A DNA stretch of 64,000 bases, taken from contig NZ_CP126271.1 of the NCBI RefSeq assembly GCF_003234655.2, positions 1,860,001 through 1,924,000 of the forward strand. The letters are read 5' to 3'. Under the pieces are notes generated by a model, which worked only from the letters and a program-made list of their open reading frames with translations, had not been told where the DNA came from and searched no databases. Source of the stretch: Curtobacterium sp. MCLR17_007 (GTDB lineage Bacteria; Actinomycetota; Actinomycetes; Actinomycetales; Microbacteriaceae). Position numbers and translations under genes: made by a program. This document shows, piece by piece, positions 9,209 to 17,484 of the stretch; positions within the stretch are counted from its first letter, which is position 1, and each line of letters starts with the position of its first letter.

Positions 9209-9870
9209 GCGGGGCAGCGGCACCCGACGAGCGTCCGGTACCCCCTCGGGCCCGGCAGCGGCCGGCGGTGCGGCGCGCGATGATCGTCCGAGCCGCACGT
9301 TCGGTGATCGTGCGCAACGGCCTCGGGGCGACCGGGCTGCGCGACATCGCGGCCGAGGCCGGGGTGTCCGTCGGAACGGTCACGTACCACTTCGCCAGCG
9401 TCGCCGAGATCCTCAACGAGGTCGTCGTGCTCGAGACCGAGCGGTTCTACGGAGCGATCGTCGCGGCCGTCGACGCCGAGCCCGACCCGGTGCAGGCCCT
9501 GCGGATGCTCGTCGCGCCGCTGTTCGACGACAGCGAGCAGGTCCGGCAGCACTGGCGGATCTGGTCCGACTACTGGACCGCCGTCGCACGTCGTCCCGAG
9601 GTCGCCGAGGAGTACGCCGAGCGCATCCGGGTCTGGGAGGCATGTCTGGTCCGGGTCGTCCGTCGTGGGGTCGACGACGGCACGTTCGACCGCGGTCCGG
9701 GCGGCATCGACCCGGCCACCGTGGCGCTGAAGACCGCGGCGTACAGCGACGGCGTCGCGACCCAGATCGCCCAGAACGCACCGGGGCTGTCGAACGCGGT
9801 CGCGCTGACGTGGATGTGGGAGTTCCTGGCCCTCCAACTCGGGCTTGTCCCGGGGACCCTGCGGTCCTAG
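9205..9870 (+). CDS. TetR/AcrR family transcriptional regulator
   Basis: A 221-residue regulator. The helix-turn-helix lies at residues about 45-66 (LRDIAAEAGVSVGTVTYHF), followed by a helical ligand-binding domain. The GTG at 9205 overlaps the stop of the hydrolase gene; the longer open frame upstream is shadow of that gene. As the last gene of the import/hydrolase operon it probably senses the substrate or product and represses the operon, perhaps at the dyad 1830-1847. Confidence 0.88.
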   Translation: MSGAAAPDERPVPPRARQRPAVRRAMIVRAARSVIVRNGLGATGLRDIAAEAGVSVGTVTYHFASVAEILNEVVVLETERFYGAIVAAVDAEPDPVQALRMLVAPLFDDSEQVRQHWRIWSDYWTAVARRPEVAEEYAERIRVWEACLVRVVRRGVDDGTFDRGPGGIDPATVALKTAAYSDGVATQIAQNAPGLSNAVALTWMWEFLALQLGLVPGTLRS

Positions 9871-9873
9871 CGT
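9868..9873 (+). promoter_or_regulatory. Leaderless -10 box
   Basis: TAGCGT ends exactly 7 nt before the ATG at 9881 and overlaps the stop codon of the TetR gene. This spacing would start the transcript at the A of the ATG. Confidence 0.6.
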
Positions 9874-9880
9874 TGGACGC

Positions 9881-10303
9881 ATGCCGATGACGGACGGACA
9901 GCCGAGCGAGCGGGTGATGATCGCCGGCGCCGTCGAGGACCTGGCGGAGATCCACCGCCGGCTGGTCGTCCTGTCCGAAGGCGCCTACGGGCAGGTGTTC
10001 GTCGAGGTCGCCCTCGCCGAACAGGTCCGCATCCTGCCGGCCCCACCACGGGTCACCGTCACCTGGCTGGTCCGCACCGAGCGGCCGTCGGTCGTCCCGC
10101 CGCTCTGCTTCGCCGACCACGGTGAGGCCCTCGCCACCGCGGTCGTGGCCTGGGCGTCCGAGTGGTGCCGACCCGACAGTGAGCCCCGCACGAGCGTGTG
10201 GATCGGCTGCTCGGACAGCGTCTGGATCGAGCAGGCCCGCGCCGCGGTGCAGCTCGAGCTCTCCGACGCCGGCCAGCAGGTCCAGGTCGAGTTCGGCGAG
10301 TAG
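9881..10303 (+). CDS. Small SIP-domain-like protein
   Basis: A 140-residue soluble protein. The segment EGAYGQVFVEV, followed by VTVTWLVR and a later VWIGCSDS, resembles the C-terminal NAD-binding half of siderophore-interacting (SIP) flavin reductases; the flavin domain is missing. This assignment is from recalled family patterns and is moderate. The start at 9881 was chosen because TAGCGT lies 7 nt upstream, pointing to a leaderless message; a longer frame from 9845 would include the promoter. A role in iron metabolism is possible but not shown by the neighbours. Confidence 0.6.
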   Translation: MPMTDGQPSERVMIAGAVEDLAEIHRRLVVLSEGAYGQVFVEVALAEQVRILPAPPRVTVTWLVRTERPSVVPPLCFADHGEALATAVVAWASEWCRPDSEPRTSVWIGCSDSVWIEQARAAVQLELSDAGQQVQVEFGE

Positions 10304-10309
10304 CCGCCC

Positions 10310-10342
10310 GTTCACGAACACGACGTCGTCGGTTCACCTGGC
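10310..10342 (+). promoter_or_regulatory. Candidate PHO box upstream of phoA
   Basis: Two GTTCAC-start units, GTTCACGAACA (10310-10320) and GTTCACCTGGC (10332-10342), are exactly 22 nt apart, that is two 11-nt periods with a degenerate unit between. Direct 11-nt repeats beginning GTTCAC are the known binding pattern of actinobacterial PhoP. They lie 64-96 nt before the start of the alkaline phosphatase gene. Confidence 0.65.
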
Positions 10343-10405
10343 TGTACCGCTGCACAGACATCCTCGGATGGCACCCGAACGGGGCGCACGACGAGGGGAA
10401 CCGAC

Positions 10406-12094
10406 ATGGAACAGCACCACTCGAAGCGGCGTCGCACCGCGCTGACGCTGGGCGCCGTGCTCATCGCCGGCGCGATCGCGCTGCCCGGCACCGCCGAGGC
10501 CGTCGGCCAGCTGGCACTCAACCAGCACGGCGGAGCCCAGCGCGCCGCCGGCGACCAGACCCAGGCCGTGCGCCAGGCCGTCAAGAACGCGAACGCGAAG
10601 AACGTCATCCTGCTCATCGGCGACGGGATGGGCGACTCCGAGATCACGGTCGCGCGGAACTACCAGTACGGCGCCGCAGGCCGGCTGCCCGGGCTCGACG
10701 CACTGCCGCTCACCGGTTCCTACACGACGTACTCGCTCGTCAAGGACGGCGCCGACAAGGGCAAGCCCGACTACGTCACCGACTCGGCGGCCTCGGGCAG
10801 CGCCTGGGCGACCGGGACGAAGACCTACGACGGTGCGATCTCGGTCGACATCGACGGCACCCCGCAGGACACCCTCGTCGAGCTCGCGAAGGCGAACGGG
10901 CTGCGCACCGGCAACGTCTCGACCGCCGAGATCCAGGACGCGACCCCAGCCGTGCAGGTCGCCCACGTCGGTGCCCGCAGCTGCTACGGCCCCGACAGCA
11001 CGTCGTGCGGGACCGACGCGCTGGAGAACGGCGGCCTCGGTTCGATCAGCGAGCAGCTGCTCGACGCACGACCCGACCTGACCCTCGGCGGAGGCTCCAC
11101 CAGCTTCACGCAGACCGCCAAGGCCGGGCAGTACCAGGGCGAGACCCTGTTCGACCAGGCCTCCGAGCGCGGCTACCAGGTCGTCGGCGACGCAGCCGGC
11201 CTGGCCGGCGTCCGCCGCGCCGACCAGCAGCGCCCGGTGCTCGGGCTCTTCACGCCGGGGAACTTCCCGACGCGCTACGCACCGACGACCGCCACCGTCG
11301 GCGGCGCGGACCAGCCCGCCGTTCGGTGCACCCCGAACCCGGCGCGGCTCGACACCGGGCTCTCGCTCGCATCGCTGACGAACAAGTCGATCGGCCTGCT
11401 CAACCGCCCGCAGGCCAACGGCAAGGGCTTCTTCCTGCAGGTCGAGGGCGCGAGCATCGACAAGCAGGACCACGCCGCCGACGCCTGCGGTCAGATCGGC
11501 GAGACGATCGACTTCGACGAGGCAGTGCAGGCAGCACTGGCCTTCGCGCAGAAGGACGGCAACACCCTGGTGATCGCCACCGCCGACCACGCCCACTCGA
11601 GCCAGATCGTCGACAACACGCCGCCGACCTCGCTCTCGACGGCGCTCGTCACGGCTGACGGCACCACGATGAAGGTCTCGTACGGCACCGCCGGAGCGGG
11701 GTCGTCGCAGCAGCACACCGGCACGCAGGTGCGCATCGCCGCCTTCGGTCCCGGTGCCGCGAACGTGGTGGGACTGACCGACCAGACCGACACCTTCTTC
11801 ACGATGTCGGACGCCCTGCGGCTGAACGGCGACCTGGCGGCACTGAGCCGTGGTGCCCGCATCGACCTGTCGGTCGGCGCGCCCCGTCCGGGACAGCGGG
11901 TCACGCTGACCGGCAGCCGGTTCGACGGCGACCGGCAGGTGCGGGTGCAGGTCGGTTCGACGGACCTCGGCACGGTCGACGTCATCGACGGCACCGCAGC
12001 GGTCCGGTGGAAGGCCGTCGCCGGCAAGGCCACGGTCACGTTCACCGGTGTGCAGTCCGGCAAGCAGGCCTCGACGCAGGTGCGCGTCCGGTAG
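10406..12094 (+). CDS. phoA: Secreted alkaline phosphatase, E. coli PhoA type
   Basis: A 562-residue phosphomonoesterase that releases phosphate from organic esters outside the membrane. A basic N-terminus and hydrophobic stretch (residues about 10-32) form a signal peptide. The metal-binding IGDGMGD (Asp73) and the nucleophile Ser127 in TDSAAS are present. [18 protein letters not shown] and [13 protein letters not shown] closely follow the E. coli enzyme. After the catalytic domain there are about 80 extra residues with a beta-sandwich look ([19 protein letters not shown]), perhaps an Ig-like wall or substrate contact. A PHO box lies upstream, so phosphate starvation should induce it. RBS ACGAGGGGAA. 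Confidence 0.94.
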   Translation: MEQHHSKRRRTALTLGAVLIAGAIALPGTAEAVGQLALNQHGGAQRAAGDQTQAVRQAVKNANAKNVILLIGDGMGDSEITVARNYQYGAAGRLPGLDALPLTGSYTTYSLVKDGADKGKPDYVTDSAASGSAWATGTKTYDGAISVDIDGTPQDTLVELAKANGLRTGNVSTAEIQDATPAVQVAHVGARSCYGPDSTSCGTDALENGGLGSISEQLLDARPDLTLGGGSTSFTQTAKAGQYQGETLFDQASERGYQVVGDAAGLAGVRRADQQRPVLGLFTPGNFPTRYAPTTATVGGADQPAVRCTPNPARLDTGLSLASLTNKSIGLLNRPQANGKGFFLQVEGASIDKQDHAADACGQIGETIDFDEAVQAALAFAQKDGNTLVIATADHAHSSQIVDNTPPTSLSTALVTADGTTMKVSYGTAGAGSSQQHTGTQVRIAAFGPGAANVVGLTDQTDTFFTMSDALRLNGDLAALSRGARIDLSVGAPRPGQRVTLTGSRFDGDRQVRVQVGSTDLGTVDVIDGTAAVRWKAVAGKATVTFTGVQSGKQASTQVRVR

Positions 12095-12104
12095 CCGACA
12101 CCAG

Positions 12105-12152
12105 GACGGACGGGAGGCCCGGTGCCAGCTGGCACCGGGCCTCCCGTCCGTC
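12105..12152. terminator. 48-nt perfect palindrome between convergent genes (copy 1)
   Basis: A perfect palindrome with 24-bp arms and the centre CCAGCTGG lies between phoA (plus, ends 12094) and hldE1 (minus, ends 12188). The position suggests a two-way terminator. Its 34-nt core is repeated exactly at 16668-16701. Confidence 0.75.
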
Positions 12153-12187
12153 GTCCGCCCGCGAGCGCGGGCCGCTGGTCGCGACGG

Positions 12188-13669
12188 TCAGGCGGTGTCG
12201 CCGCCGGACGTCTCGCGGATCCGTCGCACGACCGCGCTGGTGGAGTGCTCCGGGACGTAGTCGACCATGACGACCTCGCCGCCGTAGGCACGGACGACGG
12301 GGGTCTCGCGCAGCATCTCGGGGGAGTAGTCCCCGCCCTTGACGTAGACGTCGGGGCGGACGCGCTCGAGCAGCGGGATCGGGGTGTCGGTGGCGAACAC
12401 GGTCACCAGGTCGACGCAGGCGAGGGCCGCGAGGACCCCCGCGCGGTCCTCAGCCGTGTTGATCGGACGCTCCGGTCCCTTGAGCCGCCGGACCGAGTCG
12501 TCGTCGTTGAGCGCGACGACGAGCAGGTCACCGAGCTCCTTCGCCTGACGGAGGTACGAGGTGTGGCCGCGGTGCACGACGTCGAAGCAGCCGTTCGTGA
12601 AGACCACCCGACGACCGTCGCGGTGGGCGGCGTCGACCGCGGCGGCCAGGTCGTCGTGGTCGACGACGGTCTCGGCGGGGGCTTCGACCGACCGCAGCAG
12701 CGAAGCGGTGTCACAGGTCGAGGTACCGGCCTCGCGCACGACCACGTCGGCCGCGGCCTGGGCGAACTGCACGGCCTCGCGCGCGCTCGACCCGACGGCC
12801 AGGGCGACGGACGCCGCGGCGCAGAACGTGTCACCGGCACCGGATGCCTGCTGCTCGGACGCCGGGGTGGCGCGCGTGCGGAACCCGCGCTCGTCGCCCG
12901 GTTCGAGCAGGACCGTGCCGTTGCGGTCGAGTGTGACGACCGCCGCACGGGCGCCCGTGGCCGCGAAGACCGCCTCACGATGGGCCAGGACGGCGTCGGC
13001 ACGCTCGGCGCCCAGGCCGAGGTCGGTGCCGAGCAGTGCGGTGGCCTCGCCCGCGTTCGGCGTCACCAGGTCGGGTCGCAGGTCGTGCCAGCCCCGGAGG
13101 TCGTGGGCGTCGACGACGACGACGTCGGGGCGGTCGCGGTCGATGACGGGCAGCACGGACTCCGGCGTGACGCCGAGCCCGTAGTCGCAGACCACGGCCG
13201 CGTCCGCGCCACGGAGCGCGCGGGCGACCGCCGCTGCGAGCTGGTCGGTGTGTCCCGCGGTGGGGACGCCGGCCAGGTCGTCGACGCGCACGACGACGCG
13301 ATCGCCGCCGACGATGCGGGACTTCGTGGTCGTGGTGGCGCCGGGGACGGCGACCAGGAAGTCGGTCTCGACGCCGGCGGCGGCGAGACGGTCGCGGAGG
13401 ACCGTGCCGGCCTCGTCGTCACCGATCAGTCCGACCATGCGGACGCGGGCACCGAGTGCTCGTGCGTTCACGGCCGTGTTGGCGGCGCCGCCGGGGACCG
13501 CGATGGTCTCGGTCACGCGGACCACCGGGGCAGGGGCCTCGCGGGACACCCGCTCGGCCTCGCCGATGGTCCAGCGGTCGAGGATCGGGTCGCCGATGAC
13601 GACGACGAGCGGCTCGCGGTCGTCGATGCGGGCAACGACGTCACGCACGAGACGGACGTCGGCGGTCAT
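12188..13669 (-). CDS. hldE: HldE-type bifunctional heptose kinase/adenylyltransferase (paralogue 1)
   Basis: A 493-residue two-domain enzyme. Residues 1-320 are a PfkB-type kinase (GGAAN at 60-64; ASGAGDTF with the catalytic GAGD at 277-280) expected to make heptose-1,7-bisphosphate. Residues about 350-493 are a nucleotidyltransferase with NGCFDVVHRGH (HxGH at 366-369) and GPERPI, expected to make ADP-heptose. This architecture is that of HldE (RfaE). The ATG at 13669 overlaps the stop of the aldehyde dehydrogenase gene. Together with gmhA and gmhB nearby it would supply nucleotide-activated heptose. It is closer to the canonical HldE motifs than the second copy at 17485. Confidence 0.9.
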   Translation of the reverse strand: MTADVRLVRDVVARIDDREPLVVVIGDPILDRWTIGEAERVSREAPAPVVRVTETIAVPGGAANTAVNARALGARVRMVGLIGDDEAGTVLRDRLAAAGVETDFLVAVPGATTTTKSRIVGGDRVVVRVDDLAGVPTAGHTDQLAAAVARALRGADAAVVCDYGLGVTPESVLPVIDRDRPDVVVVDAHDLRGWHDLRPDLVTPNAGEATALLGTDLGLGAERADAVLAHREAVFAATGARAAVVTLDRNGTVLLEPGDERGFRTRATPASEQQASGAGDTFCAAASVALAVGSSAREAVQFAQAAADVVVREAGTSTCDTASLLRSVEAPAETVVDHDDLAAAVDAAHRDGRRVVFTNGCFDVVHRGHTSYLRQAKELGDLLVVALNDDDSVRRLKGPERPINTAEDRAGVLAALACVDLVTVFATDTPIPLLERVRPDVYVKGGDYSPEMLRETPVVRAYGGEVVMVDYVPEHSTSAVVRRIRETSGGDTA

Positions 13670-15156
13670 CGGTCGTAACCCTCTGCGGCGGCGGTGTCGG
13701 GCGTGGCGGCGGCGCCGGGCGCGGCGGCGGCACCGGGCGCGGTCGGGGCGGCGGCGCGCGCCCTCGTAGGCGCGGTCGCCGCCTCGAGGTGCACGACCGT
13801 GGTCGTCGTCATCTCGTCGAGCAGGTGCGGGCCGTAGCCGAAGCCGGACCCCGACGCGCCGCGCGGTTCGGCGCTGCCGCCGGGCGCACCGCCGAACACG
13901 GCGTTGACCTTGACGGTGCCGACCGGCAGTGTCGCCGCCGCACGCAGCGCAGCGCCGGTGTCGTTCGTCAGCACGGTGGCGGCCAACCCGTAGCGGTCGC
14001 CTGCGGCCAGGCGGAGTCCCTCGTCGAACGAGTCGACGACGCGGATGGGGGCGATCGGCCCGAAGGTCTCCTCGGTCAGGGCGAGGGCGTCGTCCGGCAC
14101 GTCGGTCAGGACCGTCGCCGGGTAGAACGTGCCGGTGCCCTCGGGCACGCTGCCGCCGGTGCGGACCGACGCCCCGCGCGCCACGGCGTCGTCGACGTGC
14201 TGCTGGACGAGACCGCGCAGCCGCTCGTCGACGAGGGGGCCGTACTCGGCGGCCGGCAGCGCGGTGCGGCGCTCGGCCTCGGCGACGAGCGCCGCGACGA
14301 AGTCGTCGGCGATCGCGCGGTGCACGTACACGCGTTCGACGCTCGTGCAGATCTGACCGGTGTTCGCGAACGCCCCGAGCGCCGCCTGGCCCGCCGCCCA
14401 CGTCGGGTCGACGTCGGCGTCGATGACGATCGGGTCGTTGCCGCCGTTCTCGCGGATCACGTGTGCACGGGTGCCGGTCGCCACCTGTGCGAGTCGGTCA
14501 CCGGTCGCCGTCGACCCCACGTGCGCGTACACCGCGATGCCGTCCTCGGCGAGGAGCGCTTCGCCCGTGGACGCGTCGCCGTCGACCCCGACGAGCACGC
14601 CGTCGGGCAGGACCTCGGCCAGCAGCGCGTTGAGGCGGGCGATGGTCGCGGGGCACCGTTCGCTGCCCTTGTGCACGACGGTGTTGCCCGTGACCACAGC
14701 CGCGCCGAGGATGCCGAGCGCGACGGCGACCGGGTCGTTCCACGGCGTCAGGGCGAGCACGACGCCGCGGGGGTGCGGGATCGTCCAGTCGGCAGCACCG
14801 TGCTGGCCGCGCAGGGCCTCACCGCGGTGCAGGGGTCCGAGCTCGGCGTACTGCAGCAGCGTGCCGATGCCCGCCTCGACGCCGCCGATCGCGTCACCCG
14901 GGACCTTGCCGGTCTCGCGGGTGTTCAGCTCGGCGAGCTCGTCGGCGTGGGCGCGCAGGTGCTCGGCCGCCGTCCGGAGCAGGGCACCGCGGTCGGCGGG
15001 TGCCGTCGTCGACCAGGTGTCGAAGGCCGCACGGGCACGGGACACCGCGTCGCGGACCTGCTCGGGCGTCGCCACGGCCGTCGTCGACGCGACCGATCCC
15101 GTGACCGGGTCCAGGACGACGATCTCGGTGGTCGTGGTGGGGGCTTCGAGCGTCAT
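13666..15156 (-). CDS. Aldehyde dehydrogenase (NAD(P)-dependent)
   Basis: A 496-residue member of the aldehyde dehydrogenase superfamily, near the benzaldehyde dehydrogenase branch. The catalytic cysteine lies in FANTGQICTSVERVYVH. The usual ELGG general-base motif reads ENGGNDP, keeping Glu. The last 35 residues are an Ala/Pro/Thr-rich tail of repeated AAAPGAA-like units that is not part of the fold. The ATG at 15156 has an AAGGA-type ribosome binding site. It is co-transcribed and overlaps with hldE1. A link to heptose or glycan metabolism is suggested only by this coupling. Confidence 0.88.
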   Translation of the reverse strand: MTLEAPTTTTEIVVLDPVTGSVASTTAVATPEQVRDAVSRARAAFDTWSTTAPADRGALLRTAAEHLRAHADELAELNTRETGKVPGDAIGGVEAGIGTLLQYAELGPLHRGEALRGQHGAADWTIPHPRGVVLALTPWNDPVAVALGILGAAVVTGNTVVHKGSERCPATIARLNALLAEVLPDGVLVGVDGDASTGEALLAEDGIAVYAHVGSTATGDRLAQVATGTRAHVIRENGGNDPIVIDADVDPTWAAGQAALGAFANTGQICTSVERVYVHRAIADDFVAALVAEAERRTALPAAEYGPLVDERLRGLVQQHVDDAVARGASVRTGGSVPEGTGTFYPATVLTDVPDDALALTEETFGPIAPIRVVDSFDEGLRLAAGDRYGLAATVLTNDTGAALRAAATLPVGTVKVNAVFGGAPGGSAEPRGASGSGFGYGPHLLDEMTTTTVVHLEAATAPTRARAAAPTAPGAAAAPGAAATPDTAAAEGYDR

Positions 15157-15337
15157 GCGGGTCCTTCCAGGACGTCGGCGGAGGTCCGACGGTGCTCCTC
15201 CTTCCCTGGGGAGGGTCACGGGTCCGCGCTCCGCGGCTGACGGGCACGCTCCCGGGTGGTCGCCGGTAGACAGGACGACGTGCCGGGGACGCCGGCACGA
15301 CACCCGGCGGGTCCGCCGGACGAGGGAGACGACGAGC
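15157..15337. other. Divergent promoter region with a GTGCCGG/CCGGCAC hairpin
   Basis: This 181-nt gap separates the minus-strand aldehyde dehydrogenase from the plus-strand GT9 gene and should hold both promoters. It contains a hairpin at about 15280-15299 (GTGCCGG, 5-nt loop, CCGGCAC) next to ACGACGTGCCGG, a string also found in the repeat block at 16505-16521. No convincing promoter pair was recognised. Confidence 0.4.
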
Positions 15338-16438
15338 GTGGAACGCATCGGGCAGGGCGGCGACCGGTTCGAGGGGGTCCGCGAGATCGCGGTGCTCCGG
15401 GGCGGCGGCCTCGGTGACCTGATGTTCGCGATGCCGGCGATCGAGGCCCTCGCCGCCGCGTACCCGGACGCGCGGGTGACCCTGCTCGGGACGCCATCGG
15501 CCGAGGCGCTGCTTGACGGCAGGACCACGGCGGTCCACGCGTTCGAGGAGCTCCCCGTGCACCCGGGCGTGCGCGACTCCGGCGAGGGCGCCCCCGACCT
15601 CGAGGACTTCGAACGACGACTGCGAGGCCGCTTCGACCTCGCGGTGCAGCTGCACGGCGGCGGCCGGAACTCGAACCCGTTCCTGCTCCGCCTCGGTGCG
15701 CCCCACACCGTGGGCACCGCCACCGAGGACGCCGAGGTCCTCGAACGATGGGTGCGCTACGTCTACTACCAGCACGAGGTGCTGCGCGGACTCGAGGTCG
15801 CGGCGCTGGCGGGTGCCGAGCCGGTCACGCTCGACCCGCGCGTCACGGTCACGGATGCCGAGCGACGCGACGTCCGTGCCCGGTTCGGCGTCGAGCGGAC
15901 CCTCGTCGCGATGCACCCGGGAGCGACCGACCCGCGCCGACGCTGGAGCCCGGACCGCTTCGCCGCGGTCGCCGTGGCACGCCTCGCGGCGGGGGACGAC
16001 GTGGTGCTGGTCGGCGACGACTCCGACCGCCCGGCAGCGGACGCGATCGTCGACGCCGTCCGCGACACGGTGGACGCCGACGCTGCCGCGCGTCTGCACG
16101 ACGTGGTCGGGACGTTGCCGTTGTCCGAGCTGCCGGCGGTCCTCGGCGCCGCCGACGTGATGGTCGGGGACGACTCCGGCCCGCGGCACCTCGCCGTCGC
16201 GGTCGGCACCCGCACCGTCGGCGTGTTCTGGTTCGGCAACGTCATCAACGCCGGCCCGCTGGACCGCGGCCGGCACCGCGTCCACATGTCGTTCGTCACG
16301 CGGTGCCCGGTCTGCGGCATCGACGTCACGCAGGTCGGCTGGACCGCCGAACGCTGCGAGCACGACCCGTCCTACGTCGACCAGGTGACGCCGGACCTGG
16401 TGCTGGCGGATGTCGAGGACCTGCTCCGCACGCGCTGA
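15338..16438 (+). CDS. Glycosyltransferase family 9 (heptosyltransferase-like), copy a
   Basis: A 366-residue GT-B transferase of the ADP-heptose:LPS heptosyltransferase family. The N-terminal motif LRGGGLGDLMFAMPAIEAL, HPGATDPRRRW and the C-terminal DDSGPRHLAVAVG are hallmarks. A cysteine-rich end (RCPVCGIDV...CEHDP) is seen in part of the family. The GTG at 15338 follows GAGGGAG. It is divergent from the aldehyde dehydrogenase and hldE1 pair. It probably transfers the heptose made by this locus to a cell-surface acceptor that cannot be lipid A. Confidence 0.88.
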   Translation: MERIGQGGDRFEGVREIAVLRGGGLGDLMFAMPAIEALAAAYPDARVTLLGTPSAEALLDGRTTAVHAFEELPVHPGVRDSGEGAPDLEDFERRLRGRFDLAVQLHGGGRNSNPFLLRLGAPHTVGTATEDAEVLERWVRYVYYQHEVLRGLEVAALAGAEPVTLDPRVTVTDAERRDVRARFGVERTLVAMHPGATDPRRRWSPDRFAAVAVARLAAGDDVVLVGDDSDRPAADAIVDAVRDTVDADAAARLHDVVGTLPLSELPAVLGAADVMVGDDSGPRHLAVAVGTRTVGVFWFGNVINAGPLDRGRHRVHMSFVTRCPVCGIDVTQVGWTAERCEHDPSYVDQVTPDLVLADVEDLLRTR

Positions 16439-16447
16439 GCCCCGGTC

Positions 16448-16616
16448 GTCGCACGACATGCCGCCGGCGTACCACCGAGGTCGCGGAGAACGTCGCCGGT
16501 CGAGGTCGCACGACGTGCCGGCGGGTTGACGTCGAGGTCGCGCGATCTGCTGCCCGGCGTGCCCACGGACGGCCCGTCGTGCGACCTCAGCGGACATGAG
16601 CGGCATGTCGTGGGAC
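16448..16616. repeat. Nested inverted-repeat element in a convergent gap
   Basis: Two direct copies of GTCGCACGAC(A/G)TGCCG (16448-16463 and 16505-16520) are followed by two inverted copies: GTCGTGCGACCTC (16576-16588, exact complement of 16502-16514) and CGGCATGTCGTGGGAC (16601-16616, one mismatch to the first). The order a-b-b'-a' would fold into a nested cruciform. It looks like a REP-type intergenic element and has no coding potential. Confidence 0.6.
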
Positions 16617-16660
16617 CTGGGCGGCAGGCGGCGGCAGGCGGCGACACGGCACGACCACAG

Positions 16661-16708
16661 GACCGAGGGGAGGCCCGGTGCCAGCTGGCACCGGGCCTCC
16701 CGTCGGTC
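16661..16708. terminator. 48-nt palindrome between convergent genes (copy 2)
   Basis: Arms of 24 bp with a single mismatch (16667/16702) around CCAGCTGG, between the GT9 gene (plus, ends 16438) and the SDR gene (minus, ends 16721). The 34-nt core matches copy 1 at 12112-12145 exactly, and the left flanks are also similar. Confidence 0.75.
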
Positions 16709-16720
16709 AGCGGATCGCGA

Positions 16721-17425
16721 TCACGGCCAGCTGGGCTCCGTGGCGGGCATGATCGACATCTCGCGGATCTCGCAGCCGGCCGGCTGCGAGAGCGCGAACA
16801 GGATCGCGTTGGCGACGTAGGACGGCTCGATCAGGAGCGCGTCCGGGCCGGGCTTGTACTGCTCGGTGCGGTCCGCGAAGAAGTTCGTGCGCATGCCGGC
16901 CGGGATGACGTTCGTGACCCCGACCTTGCCGGCCGTCTCGGCCGCCAGCGCCTGTGAGAACCCACGAACGCCGAACTTCGACGCCGAGTACGCGGTGCCG
17001 TCGCCGACCCCGCGCAGCGCGAGCGACGAGGCGATCGTGACGACGCGGCCGCGGTTCTCCTCGAGCGTGGGGAGTGCCGCGCGCACGACGGCTGCCGTGC
17101 CGAGCAGGTTCACGCCGACGATCTGCTCCCAGTCGGTGGCGGACAGCGCGCCGATGGGTGCCGGCTTGTCGATCCCGGCGGCGGTGACGACCGCGTCCAG
17201 GCCCCCGTGGCGCTCGGCGGCGTCCCGGACAGCCTGCTCGGTCGCCGCGGTGTCCGTCACGTCGACCGCGACTGCGTCGACCCCGTCGGCGACGCCCTCG
17301 ACGCGCAGGTCGAGGACGATCGGGGTGCCACCGGCCTCGAGGACGGCGTCGACGACGGCCGCTCCGAGTCCGCTGGCGCCGCCGGTGACGAGGACGCGGC
17401 CGATGGGGGTGGTGGGGACGGGCAT
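16721..17425 (-). CDS. Short-chain dehydrogenase/reductase
   Basis: A 234-residue classical SDR. TGGASGLG (residues about 14-21) binds the nucleotide; the active site shows the IASS serine and YSASK. The ATG at 17425 has the binding site GGAAGGA. It is the last gene of the minus-strand glycan operon, 59 nt after hldE2. It is too short and of the wrong SDR class to be the HldD epimerase. It may reduce a sugar or alcohol intermediate of the locus, but no substrate can be assigned. Confidence 0.85.
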   Translation of the reverse strand: MPVPTTPIGRVLVTGGASGLGAAVVDAVLEAGGTPIVLDLRVEGVADGVDAVAVDVTDTAATEQAVRDAAERHGGLDAVVTAAGIDKPAPIGALSATDWEQIVGVNLLGTAAVVRAALPTLEENRGRVVTIASSLALRGVGDGTAYSASKFGVRGFSQALAAETAGKVGVTNVIPAGMRTNFFADRTEQYKPGPDALLIEPSYVANAILFALSQPAGCEIREMSIMPATEPSWP

Positions 17426-17484
17426 GTGGTTCCTTCCGGGGTGGATCAGGTTCGTGTGGTCGGTCGGGTTCGTGGTGGGCGCGC

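Noticed and set aside
7019..9298. 759-residue minus-strand ORF opposite the CocE hydrolase
   Set aside because: It is an Arg/Val/Gly-rich antisense shadow with no recognisable domain; such long shadows are usual at this GC content.
16721..17425. SDR gene as the missing HldD epimerase
   Set aside because: At 234 residues with TGGASGLG and YSASK it is a classical SDR; HldD is an extended SDR of about 310 residues with a different pattern.
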